Source: DASWZN01 sp963841635 | GTDB lineage: Bacteria; Acidobacteriota; Terriglobia; Bryobacterales; Bryobacteraceae | NCBI GenBank assembly: GCA_963841635.1 | Contig: CAWJDO010000003.1 | Coordinates: 806,001-870,000 of the forward strand | Reading direction: 5' to 3' | Length of the DNA stretch: 64,000 bases | Shown here: positions 41,317 to 49,446 of the stretch, piece by piece | How positions within the stretch are numbered: the stretch's first letter is position 1 | Layout: every line of letters begins with the position of its first letter | Program-made: the position numbers and the translations under genes | Notes under the pieces: generated by a model | The model's input: the letters and a program-made list of their open reading frames with translations, nothing else | Told to the model about the DNA's origin: nothing | The model's database searches: none

Positions 41317-42896
41317 CAGGCCCCCTTGCGTGCCTCCGCCGCCACGTCGCGCAGCACCGGCAGCACCTCGCCCACCGAAATGGGCTCGGAAGACTTGCTC
41401 CCGAACCCGAAATAGAGGCGCTTGTACAACGAGTGTAGCTTGTCGTACGTGCGGGCCGCGGCCTTGTCCGGCTCGACCGCCCGATACGCGGGGCACAGCG
41501 CTTTCTGTGCTTCCTCGATGGTCTTGAAGGTGCCGGCGGCGAGAAACGCGAAGATCGCCGACCCCAGGCTGGTGACCTCCGTCTTCGGGACGAGCACCGG
41601 CTTGTTGAGCACGTTCGCGTAGACCCGGTTGAGCACTTCGTTCTTCTGCGGAATGCCGCCGCCGTTGATCACGCGGTGGATCGGCGTGCCGTGTTCTTCC
41701 ATCCGCTCGAGAATGATGCGTGTATGGAAGGCCGTTCCTTCGATGGCTGCGAACAGTTCGTCCTGCGCGCTGCTGGTGAGGTTCCAGCCGAGCGTGACCC
41801 CGCCCAGCTCCGGATTCACCAGCACCGTGCGGTCGCCGTTATCCCAAGTCAGCCGCAGCAGACCGGTCTGACCGGCGCGGAATTTGTCGAGCCCTTCGGA
41901 GAGCGCGGCCACGTTGGTCCCGGCGCGTCGCGCGATCGCTTCGAAAATATCGCCGGTCGCGGAGAGCCCGGCTTCGACGCCCGTCTTCCCCGGGTGTATC
42001 GAGCCCGGAACCACGCCGCACACGCCGGGGATCAGCGCGGTCTTATCGGCGATGGCCATGATGCAGGTCGAGGTGCCCACCACGTTGACGACATCCCCGA
42101 TGCGACAGCCTGCGCCGATGGCATCCCAATGTGCGTCGAAGGCGCCGACGGGTATGGGGATGCCAGGGCGCAGGCCGAGCTTGGCCGCCCACTCGGGCGA
42201 CAGGTGTCCGGCAATGACGTCCGAGGTGGCATAGTGCCCCTTCAGCTTGCCGGCCACGCCCTTCAGGAGCGGGTCCACTTCCGCCAGGAACTCTTCGGGG
42301 AACCCGCCCAGCGAAGCGTTCCACATCCACTTGTGGCCCATGGCGCAGACGCTGCGCGGCACTTCGTCAGGGTTCGTGATCCCGCACAGAGTCGCGGCCA
42401 CCATGTCGCAGTGCTCGAGTGCCGCCGCCATCTTCCCGCGCTTATCGGGATTGTTGCGGAGCCAGTGCAGCAGCTTCGAGAATCCCCATTCGGAGGAGTA
42501 GGTGCCGCCGCACCAGTCGATGTTGGCCAGGCCCTTGCTGTGCGCGGTCTCGGTGATGAGCGCGGCCTCGCGGAAGCCGCGGTGATCGCACCACAGGTAG
42601 TAGTCGTCGAGGGGCTGCATGGCAGCATCGACGGGAATCACGCTCGATCCGGTGGTGTCGAGCGCGATGGCCTCGACGTCTTTCCCTTGGACTCCGGCCG
42701 CCGCCAGCGCCATCGCGGTGGCCGACGCCAGGGCACTCATCTGGTCCGCGTGGCTCTGTGTGGCGTAATCGGGATCCTCCCTGCGCCGGTGCAGCGGATA
42801 CTCGCCCACCCCCGAGCCCAGCCGGCCCTTGACGCTGTCCACGATCGAAACTCGCACGCTAAGCGTGCCGAAATCCACTCCCGCCACAATAGCCAT
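41316..42896 (-). CDS. araB: Ribulokinase
   Basis: This 526-residue FGGY kinase has VAGVDFGTLSVRVSIVD at the N-terminus, ALDTTGSSVIPVD, the sugar-binding GAFDAHWDAIGAG, and the nucleotide-binding INGGGIPQKN with the adjacent TSLGSAIFAFLAAG. It phosphorylates L-ribulose. The ribosome site AGGGGAG lies 7 bases upstream. First gene of araB-araD-GH51(-lacI). An L-arabinose isomerase (araA) is not in the window. Confidence 0.95.
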   Translation of the reverse strand: MAIVAGVDFGTLSVRVSIVDSVKGRLGSGVGEYPLHRRREDPDYATQSHADQMSALASATAMALAAAGVQGKDVEAIALDTTGSSVIPVDAAMQPLDDYYLWCDHRGFREAALITETAHSKGLANIDWCGGTYSSEWGFSKLLHWLRNNPDKRGKMAAALEHCDMVAATLCGITNPDEVPRSVCAMGHKWMWNASLGGFPEEFLAEVDPLLKGVAGKLKGHYATSDVIAGHLSPEWAAKLGLRPGIPIPVGAFDAHWDAIGAGCRIGDVVNVVGTSTCIMAIADKTALIPGVCGVVPGSIHPGKTGVEAGLSATGDIFEAIARRAGTNVAALSEGLDKFRAGQTGLLRLTWDNGDRTVLVNPELGGVTLGWNLTSSAQDELFAAIEGTAFHTRIILERMEEHGTPIHRVINGGGIPQKNEVLNRVYANVLNKPVLVPKTEVTSLGSAIFAFLAAGTFKTIEEAQKALCPAYRAVEPDKAAARTYDKLHSLYKRLYFGFGSKSSEPISVGEVLPVLRDVAAEARKGA

Positions 42897-42920
42897 AAAT
42901 CGCTCCCCTAAGTCCGAAAA

Positions 42921-42938
42921 TGTGTAAGCGCTTGCGAC
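42921..42938. promoter_or_regulatory. LacI-type operator of the arabinose operon
   Basis: TGTAAGCGCTTGCG with a perfect AAGCGCTT core, the consensus centre for LacI-family repressors. It begins 5 bases past the -10 box of the araB promoter, covering the transcription start. A weaker match (AAGTGCTTACAT, 42995-43006) lies 69 bases away, centre to centre, and could be a second site. Confidence 0.75.
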
Positions 42939-42942
42939 AACG

Positions 42943-42972
42943 ATGGTAGACCAGGGCAGAGGGGCTTGTCAA
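42943..42972 (-). promoter_or_regulatory. Promoter of the arabinose operon
   Basis: On the minus strand: TTGACA (42972-42967), an 18-base spacer and TACCAT (42948-42943), followed by the LacI operator and the AGGGGAG site of araB. Confidence 0.75.
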
Positions 42973-43013
42973 GCACACGCCACGCCCGCGCTGGAAGTGC
43001 TTACATGCTCGTT

Positions 43014-44177
43014 TCAGGGCTCGTCGAGCCCGACCGTCGCCACCGCCGCCGCCTTGCCTCTTTCGTACAATCCGATTTCGCCGTCGGCAGACTCGGAGAC
43101 GTAGTGGTCGCCGAAGACGTCAAGCGCGGGAGTTAGGCTGACGGCGAGCTGCCCCTTGTGCCAGTCGTAGGCGCCAGTCTTCTTCACCCGGTCCCAGTTC
43201 GAGTCGCAACGAGGGTATGGCTCGAGACACGGGAACGGCCCGCAAGGACGAATCAGGACGAAGCGAGGGTCCGCCGCCGGAAACACCGGGCCCGGAGGGA
43301 CCTTCCTCCTTGACAACACCCTTCCGGAGGGAAAAGCCACCAGAGCCGCGGTCGTGGTGCGGTGCTGCAGCACGAGCGCTGACAGCACCAAGCGGTCCGG
43401 GCCCGCAAAAGCAAAGTCAGAGTATTGGAACGACCGGTCGAGCTTCCTGATGCGTCCTCGAAGGCTGACCGTCCGCCTTGCGTGGAGATCGAAAGCGACC
43501 GTCGAGCCGTCCGCATCCCGAGGCATTGCCATGACGAAACGGCCGTCCGGTGAGAAGCCAATCTTGGCGGATCCGGGATCACCCAGTTCGTAACGCGGGA
43601 ATAGATTCAGAGTGTTCCCCGCTCCCCCGCCCGCGGATCCGTAGTGCCACGGGGACTCCACCCAGAGAATAAATGGCTTGCCGAACTTCCTCTTCTCGAA
43701 GATCGTTTCACCCGAAGCGACGTCAAGCAGCCGGAGCGTGCCGTCAAAATCGACGCACGCCAGAACGAAGCCGTCCGGAGACAAGCCCTTCGAATCGCAC
43801 CCATGCTGCCGGATCTCCGCGAAACCGACGCGCGCCTGTTCGGCGATGCTCCATCGCTCCACGTGCGCAGGGGAACTGGCCGACTTGAGTTCGACGGACG
43901 CGACGGAACTGATAAACACAATCTCCTTGGAGTCCGGCGTGAACTCAGCGGGGCCGGGGTTTTCGGCTGGAATTCGAAACAGAGCGCGGAAGGGCTGTGC
44001 TGTCAGCACCGTAATCCGGAAGTCGTCCTGCGCCAGGATGTACCGCCCGTCCGGACTGAACCGCACTCGAAGATCGCCGGCGGGGCGCGGCAGGAGTTCC
44101 TTTGGCGGGCGCTGAGACGCCGTGGCGTGCGCCGGGAAGCAAAGCAGCGCGACCAGCGCAACCGCAGTCCAGCCCAT
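43014..44177 (-). CDS. Secreted beta-propeller (WD40/PD40-like) protein
   Basis: This 387-residue protein starts with a signal peptide (LVALLCFPAHATA). Repeated beta-propeller blades follow, marked by VRFSPDGRYILAQDD, EFTPDSKEIVF, LSPDGFVLACVDFDGTLRLLD and IGFSPDGRFVMAMPRD. The ATG at 44177 is selected because GGAGG lies 7 bases upstream and it directly precedes the signal peptide. Similar propellers occur as the sensor part of the Ser/Thr kinase in this window, but there is no kinase here. Binding function unknown. Confidence 0.7.
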   Translation of the reverse strand: MGWTAVALVALLCFPAHATASQRPPKELLPRPAGDLRVRFSPDGRYILAQDDFRITVLTAQPFRALFRIPAENPGPAEFTPDSKEIVFISSVASVELKSASSPAHVERWSIAEQARVGFAEIRQHGCDSKGLSPDGFVLACVDFDGTLRLLDVASGETIFEKRKFGKPFILWVESPWHYGSAGGGAGNTLNLFPRYELGDPGSAKIGFSPDGRFVMAMPRDADGSTVAFDLHARRTVSLRGRIRKLDRSFQYSDFAFAGPDRLVLSALVLQHRTTTAALVAFPSGRVLSRRKVPPGPVFPAADPRFVLIRPCGPFPCLEPYPRCDSNWDRVKKTGAYDWHKGQLAVSLTPALDVFGDHYVSESADGEIGLYERGKAAAVATVGLDEP

Positions 44178-44224
44178 GCTCGAGCCTCCCATGCTATGAC
44201 GCCCGCCAGCAGCGGTGGAGTTAC

Positions 44225-45475
44225 CTACGCCCGTATATGCCGCCGCCACATCTCGCCGAACAGCCGGAAGGCCTCCAGCCGCCGTTGCCCCAGCGCCAGA
44301 CGCACCAGAGCGATGGCAACCCAGACGAAGTACGCCGCCGTCACCCAGCGGTGGATGTGCAGCGCGATGAATCCGGCCAGCCCCGGCCCGGGCGGGACCG
44401 GGGAGAATCCGAACTGAATCACCCACAGCCCGAACAGCGTCGCCGCCTCCCACCACGCCAGCTCCATGTCGATCAGAAACACCATCCCGATGAGCGACTG
44501 CCCGATCGTCATCAGCAGCTCCAGTTCCTGCTGCCCACTCAGCGGGATCATCGATAGCCGGCCCCGGCTGATCGAGTACACGATCGGCAGCATCGCCGCC
44601 AGCAGCGTCCACTGGTTGATGTTGCTCGACACCATGTTCATCAGCGCCATCGACGCACGGTCCACCGTCCGCGCCCAGTAGAACGCCGAGACCTTCTCCG
44701 GGAACTCCGAAACCAGCGGCGCCACCCATTGCACGAAAACAAAGCTCGGTATGCCCAGCATCGCCGAGATCGCCAGCAGGCTGCCCAGGAATGGCTCCGC
44801 CGTGAGATAGATCAGCAGCCCGCCGCCCGCGAAGAAAGCGGCGATCAGGAAAATGCGGAGGGGCCGCGGCGACCTGGCAATCGTGCGCGGCACCAGTTCC
44901 AGTTCATCGATGCCCTCGGCTTCCTCCACCGGCATCCGCCGCAGCACGGCCAGGTACGCCACATAGATGGAGATGAGAACCCCGGCGTCGACGAGCGTCA
45001 GCGTGCCCTTCCACCACACAAAGCCCATGTAGACCAGCGGCACGAACAGGCCGACGATTTCGATCGAGTGATGGTCTTCGAGCCGTATCTGCCGCATCGG
45101 CCTTCCGTAGCGGCGGCGATGGAAGAAGGCCGCGACGCAGTAAATCATCGGCCAGCCCAGCCCCGTGAGCAGTCGCAGCGCGCCGGTGAGGTTGGCGAGC
45201 AGCAGGTCCACGCGCTGCTTCCAGGCCAGCACGAACTCGACGGCGAATTCCGGCATCGTCTGCAGCCACGCCAGGATGGCCAGCGCGAAGGCCTGCGCGA
45301 TGAAGAACTGAGCGGCTTCGGCGGCCCATGCGATCAGCATCGCGGCCACCAGGATGGCGGGAGCGGCCCACAGTGCCGTGCCCGGAGCGGCGGCCTCGAG
45401 CGGCACCACGGCCAACAAGGCCAGCCCGCAGACGAGCGCCTGTCGAGGCTGCAACCTACTCGAAGGTGACGTCAT
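44225..45475 (-). CDS. Sodium/calcium exchanger family (CaCA) membrane protein
   Basis: This 416-residue protein has about 11-12 hydrophobic helices arranged as two related halves. The ion-site-like motifs are TMPEFAVEFVLAWKQ in the first half and VSEFPEKVSAFYWA with MALMNMVSSNINQWTLL in the second, resembling the alpha-repeats of cation/Ca2+ antiporters. The ion is not certain. The ATG at 45475 overlaps the nadB 3' end by 20 bases, so it is probably cotranscribed with nadB. Confidence 0.78.
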   Translation of the reverse strand: MTSPSSRLQPRQALVCGLALLAVVPLEAAAPGTALWAAPAILVAAMLIAWAAEAAQFFIAQAFALAILAWLQTMPEFAVEFVLAWKQRVDLLLANLTGALRLLTGLGWPMIYCVAAFFHRRRYGRPMRQIRLEDHHSIEIVGLFVPLVYMGFVWWKGTLTLVDAGVLISIYVAYLAVLRRMPVEEAEGIDELELVPRTIARSPRPLRIFLIAAFFAGGGLLIYLTAEPFLGSLLAISAMLGIPSFVFVQWVAPLVSEFPEKVSAFYWARTVDRASMALMNMVSSNINQWTLLAAMLPIVYSISRGRLSMIPLSGQQELELLMTIGQSLIGMVFLIDMELAWWEAATLFGLWVIQFGFSPVPPGPGLAGFIALHIHRWVTAAYFVWVAIALVRLALGQRRLEAFRLFGEMWRRHIRA

Positions 45476-46988
45476 GGTCCTTATCGACCACCGAGTGCTT
45501 CTGGAATTCCACGCGCGGGGTTGGACAGTCGGTGCGGTAGTGCGCGCCGCGGCTTTCCTCGCGGGCGAGGCCGCAGCGTGCGACGATCGAGATGGCGGTA
45601 TGAATGCTGCGCAGCTCGAACAACTCGCGGTTAGGGTGTGCCGAAGGTTCGAGCGCAATCCGGCTCAGCCGCGCGCAGGTCTGGGCCAGTTCCTCGCCCG
45701 AGCGGATGATGCCGCAGCGCTCCCATGCGATCTTGCGCAGCTCGCGGGCGGCAATCGAAGGAAAGCGTGGCTCGGGTGGGGCCGGGGTATCCAGGAACGG
45801 CGCGCCCGCGAACTCGCGCATGGCCGCTCCGGCGCGCGCGCCGAAAACCACGCCTTCGAGCAGCGAGTTGCTGGCCAGCCGGTTGGCGCCGTGGACGCCC
45901 GTGCAGGCGCACTCTCCGGCCGCGAACAGCCGCTCGAGGCTGGTGCGGCCCTCGAGGTCCGTACGGATACCGCCCATGGCGTAGTGAGCGGCCGGGTGCA
46001 CGGGCGCGGGGCATTCCGCCAGGTCCACGCCATACCGCAAACAGGTTTCGTAGATGCGCGGGAACCGCGACATCAGGAACTCGCGCCCCAGGTGGCGGAC
46101 GTCCAGCAGCACCTCTTCCTCGCCCCGCTGGCGCATCTCGCTCACGATCGCGCGGGCCACCACGTCGCGCGGCGCCAGCCCGCCGAGCGGATCGTAGCGG
46201 GTCATGAACCGCTCTCCCGCGCCGTTTAGCAGATGTGCGCCCTCGCCGCGCAGGGCCTCGGAAAGCAGGAACGCCGGCGCCCCCGCCACGTGCAGCGCCG
46301 TTGGGTGGAATTGCAGAAACTCGAGGTCGGAGATCCTGGCGCCCGCCCGGTACGCCGCGGCCACGCCGTCGCCGGTGGCCACCTCGGGATTGGTTGTGAC
46401 CAGGTAGAGCCGGCCCAGGCCGCCGGTGGCAATCAGAACCGCGCGCGCGTAAAGCGGAATCCAGTGCCGCACCGAGGCGTCGCAGACCGCCACCCCAGCC
46501 ACTTCGCCGTTGTCCGTAACCAGAAGGTCCGTGACGGCGGCGAAGCTGCGGAATTCAATGTTCGGGAGCGAGGCGGCTTTGTGGTACAGCGTGCGCGCCA
46601 ACTCGTGGCCGGTCGAGTCGCCGTGGGCGTGCAGGATGCGGCGCCTGCTGTGCGCCGCTTCTCTGCCAAAGGCGAGCTTGGAACCTTCCTTGTCGAACTC
46701 CGCGCCCCAGCCGATCAACTCTTCGATGACGGCCGGCCCCTGCTCCACCAGCGTGTGCACGGCCTCCGGATCGCACAGCCCGTCGCCCGCCGCCAGCGTG
46801 TCCTGCTCGTGCAACTCGACGTCGTCGTCCTCGCCGATGGCCACCGCGATGCCGCCCTGGGCGTACTCGGAGGACGATTCCTTCAAGCTGTCCTTGGCGA
46901 TCACCAGCACGGAGCCCGCCTGTGCGAGTTCAATCGCGGCGCGCAACCCCGCCACGCCGGCGCCGACCACAATGAAATCCGCGGGCAT
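45456..46988 (-). CDS. nadB: L-aspartate oxidase
   Basis: This 510-residue flavoenzyme of the succinate dehydrogenase/fumarate reductase flavoprotein family has VVGAGVAGLRAAIELA at the N-terminus, SSEYAQGGIAVA, AHSRRRILHAHGDSTGHEL, QFHPTALHVAG, HPAAHYAMGGIRTDLEGRTS and GECACTGVHGANRLASNSLLE. These residues are typical of NadB, which oxidises aspartate to iminoaspartate for NAD synthesis. nadA and nadC are not linked here. Confidence 0.95.
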   Translation of the reverse strand: MPADFIVVGAGVAGLRAAIELAQAGSVLVIAKDSLKESSSEYAQGGIAVAIGEDDDVELHEQDTLAAGDGLCDPEAVHTLVEQGPAVIEELIGWGAEFDKEGSKLAFGREAAHSRRRILHAHGDSTGHELARTLYHKAASLPNIEFRSFAAVTDLLVTDNGEVAGVAVCDASVRHWIPLYARAVLIATGGLGRLYLVTTNPEVATGDGVAAAYRAGARISDLEFLQFHPTALHVAGAPAFLLSEALRGEGAHLLNGAGERFMTRYDPLGGLAPRDVVARAIVSEMRQRGEEEVLLDVRHLGREFLMSRFPRIYETCLRYGVDLAECPAPVHPAAHYAMGGIRTDLEGRTSLERLFAAGECACTGVHGANRLASNSLLEGVVFGARAGAAMREFAGAPFLDTPAPPEPRFPSIAARELRKIAWERCGIIRSGEELAQTCARLSRIALEPSAHPNRELFELRSIHTAISIVARCGLAREESRGAHYRTDCPTPRVEFQKHSVVDKDHDVTFE

Positions 46989-47037
46989 TCCCTTCAGTAT
47001 CCAACAGTCCCCATTTGCAGGTGCGCCAGCAGTACCC

Positions 47038-47069
47038 CAGCACCGAACCGCGAGCGTCAGCGAGCGGAC
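47038..47069 (+). repeat. Dispersed GNRA-hairpin repeat, copy 3
   Basis: Core 47048-47067, loop GTCA, inner pairs G-C and C-G (a compensatory change relative to copies 1 and 2). Between nadB and the acyl-CoA ligase gene. Confidence 0.8.
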
Positions 47070-47071
47070 CC

Positions 47072-48688
47072 CTACGCCGTCTTCGTCTCCGCCAGCGACT
47101 CCAGCCCCAGCGCCTTCACCTCATGCGCGCGCATCAGGTACTTCTGTACCTTGCCGTTCGCGGTCATCGGGAACGCATCCACGAAGCGAACATGCTCCGG
47201 GATCTTGAAGTACGCGATCTGCCCGCGGCAGTATCCGCGAATCTCCTCCGTGGTCGCCGAGCAGCCCGCCCTGAGCCGCACCCAGGCCGCCACGCGCTCG
47301 CCCAACCGCTCGTCCGGAATCCCGAATACGTAGACGTCGGACACAGCCGGATGCTCGCGCAGAAACTGCTCCACCTCCAGCGGGTACACCTTCTCGCCCC
47401 CGCGGCTGACCATGTCCTTGGCGCGCCCCGTGATGCGGAAGCAGCCGTCCTCCCGCATCATTGCCAGGTCGCCCGAGTGCAGCCATCCCTCCGCGTCGAT
47501 GGCGGCGTCGGTGCCTTCGGGGTTGTTGTCGTAGCCCTTCATGACCGCGAAGCCGCGCACGCACAGTTCGCCCTGCTCGCCCACCGGCACCGTCGCGCCA
47601 GTCGCCACATCCACCAGCTTGATCTCGGTGTCGGGCAGCGGCCGCCCCACCGTAGTCACACGCGTCTCGACGCTATCGTCGGTGGCCGACATCACCGTCA
47701 CCGGCGAGCTCTCCGTCTGCCCGTAACAGATGGTCAGCTCGCGGCAGTACATCTCGTTCACCACCCGCCTCATCAGGTCGATAGGGCACGGCGACCCGGC
47801 CATCACGCCCGTGCGCAGCGAGCTCAGGTCGAACTCCCCGAATCGCGGATGCTCGAATTCGGAGATGAACATGGTGGGCACGCCGTACAACGCCGTGCAT
47901 CGTTCCTCGTGCACCGCTTCGAGCGTCGCGAGAGGATCGAATTGCGCCGCCGGCAGTACCAACGTGGCGCCCGAAGTCAGAGCCACCATCACCCCGATCA
48001 CGCAGCCGAAGCAATGATAGAGCGGCACCGGCGCGCAGATGCGGTCGCAGCCGCTGGCCTTCAGCCGCTGTCCGATGAACAGCCCGTCGTTGACCAGGTT
48101 GCGATGCGTCAGCAGCACGCCCTTGGGAGACCCCGTGGTGCCGGAGGTGTATTGAATGTTGACCACATCCTGGGGCGTCACGGGCACCGGCGGAAAATCC
48201 ACGCCGCCGGCGAGCATTCGCCGCCACTCGCCGCTGTCGAGCAGGACCGTCGATTCCAGAGCCAGCCCGTCCCCACGCCTCGCCTCGTCGAGAATCTGTA
48301 CGTAGTTGGCGCGCCGGTCCGTTTCGTGGAGAAACAGCACCCGCACCCGCGAGCGATCGAGCACAAACCTCAGATCGTGCGCCCGGTATGCGGGGTTGAT
48401 GTTTACCAGGATCGCGCCGATGTGCGCCGCCGCGCACTGCAGGGACACCCACTCGGCGCAACTGGTGGACCACATCCCGATGCGGTCCGCGGGACGTATG
48501 CCCAGCCCCCACAGCCCGCGCGCCGTGCGAGCGACCTCCTCCTGGAGCTGGCCGTAGGACAGCCGCAGCCCCTGGTGCCGGGAGATCAGCGCGTCCCCGC
48601 CGGGGTTTCGCGCCGCCGTCTCATCGAGCACCCGCCCGATGGTTTTTTCGATTGGGGCGATCTCAGGACCGCGTGCGTAGCTGAGCAT
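47072..48688 (-). CDS. Acyl-CoA synthetase (AMP-dependent ligase)
   Basis: This 538-residue ANL-superfamily enzyme has YTSGTTGSPKGVLLTH, ICYGQTESSPV, GWLHSGDLAMMREDGCFRI, GRAKDMVSRGGEKVYPLEVE and a C-terminal PMTANGKVQKY with the catalytic Lys. It activates a carboxylic acid, probably a medium or long chain fatty acid, to the CoA thioester. The hairpin repeat sits directly behind its stop codon. Confidence 0.92.
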   Translation of the reverse strand: MLSYARGPEIAPIEKTIGRVLDETAARNPGGDALISRHQGLRLSYGQLQEEVARTARGLWGLGIRPADRIGMWSTSCAEWVSLQCAAAHIGAILVNINPAYRAHDLRFVLDRSRVRVLFLHETDRRANYVQILDEARRGDGLALESTVLLDSGEWRRMLAGGVDFPPVPVTPQDVVNIQYTSGTTGSPKGVLLTHRNLVNDGLFIGQRLKASGCDRICAPVPLYHCFGCVIGVMVALTSGATLVLPAAQFDPLATLEAVHEERCTALYGVPTMFISEFEHPRFGEFDLSSLRTGVMAGSPCPIDLMRRVVNEMYCRELTICYGQTESSPVTVMSATDDSVETRVTTVGRPLPDTEIKLVDVATGATVPVGEQGELCVRGFAVMKGYDNNPEGTDAAIDAEGWLHSGDLAMMREDGCFRITGRAKDMVSRGGEKVYPLEVEQFLREHPAVSDVYVFGIPDERLGERVAAWVRLRAGCSATTEEIRGYCRGQIAYFKIPEHVRFVDAFPMTANGKVQKYLMRAHEVKALGLESLAETKTA

Positions 48689-48727
48689 GTCGGGTCACAA
48701 ACCTACCCACTCTAGCACGCGACGCCT

Positions 48728-49345
48728 TCAGCTCCGCAACCGTTCGAATCTCCGCCGGCCGAAGCCTAGTAGCACCAATCCGCCGGCCAGCGCCGACCAG
48801 GTTGCCGGCTCAGGCGTTATGTCCAGTCGTCCCGCCGAATTGACGGTGTCGTACAGGGACCCTTCGACGATCGGCGGGGCCGTGCTGCCCCACATCAGGT
48901 TCCCCCAATGCCCGCCCAGGATCGTCGGGGCAGATTCCGGCCCGGCATATAGCTTCGGCGCCGCCCCGGCACCTGGCGGGTGCAGGGAAATTAGGGCGCC
49001 CTCCATCAGAATCGCGGTGTGGTAAGGCGAATCCTCAAACACGAAATTGAAGCCACCATTGCTTTGGAAGACCAGGCTCAGGAAGGGTAAGGGAACCTCC
49101 GTTCCGTCCAGCGTGTACTCGACGTTTGAGACCTGGCTGTCTTGGACGAGGAACAGAAAGCCAGGGAGAACGCCGTAGACCGCAGGCTTCTCTTCGACCG
49201 TGAAAGTGAGCTGCCAGTTGGCACCCGGCGCGACCAGCGTCGATGACACGACATCGGACTCGAACGTCCCGCTTGCCGTGAACTGCACGGTCGCAGCCAT
49301 CGCGGGAAGAGCGATCAGCGGAAAGAGCAGAAGGCGCAGCGACAT
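48728..49345 (-). CDS. PEP-CTERM sorting domain protein
   Basis: This 205-residue exported protein has a signal peptide (LLLFPLIALPAMAA), a beta-rich middle and a C-terminal PEP-CTERM tripartite signal: TPEPATW, a hydrophobic helix ALAGGLVLLGFG and the basic end RRRFERLR. Such proteins are cut by an exosortase and sent to the cell surface or extracellular matrix. No exosortase gene is visible here. A GGAGGA site precedes the ATG. Confidence 0.88.
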   Translation of the reverse strand: MSLRLLLFPLIALPAMAATVQFTASGTFESDVVSSTLVAPGANWQLTFTVEEKPAVYGVLPGFLFLVQDSQVSNVEYTLDGTEVPLPFLSLVFQSNGGFNFVFEDSPYHTAILMEGALISLHPPGAGAAPKLYAGPESAPTILGGHWGNLMWGSTAPPIVEGSLYDTVNSAGRLDITPEPATWSALAGGLVLLGFGRRRFERLRS

Positions 49346-49446
49346 ATTCCTCCCTCGGCGGGCGCGGACCACCGCCCTCGCGTTACAAAGGAATATCATA
49401 CTCTTAACCACGCGAAATCTACAGCGTCTGCGCACGGCGTCGGGAG

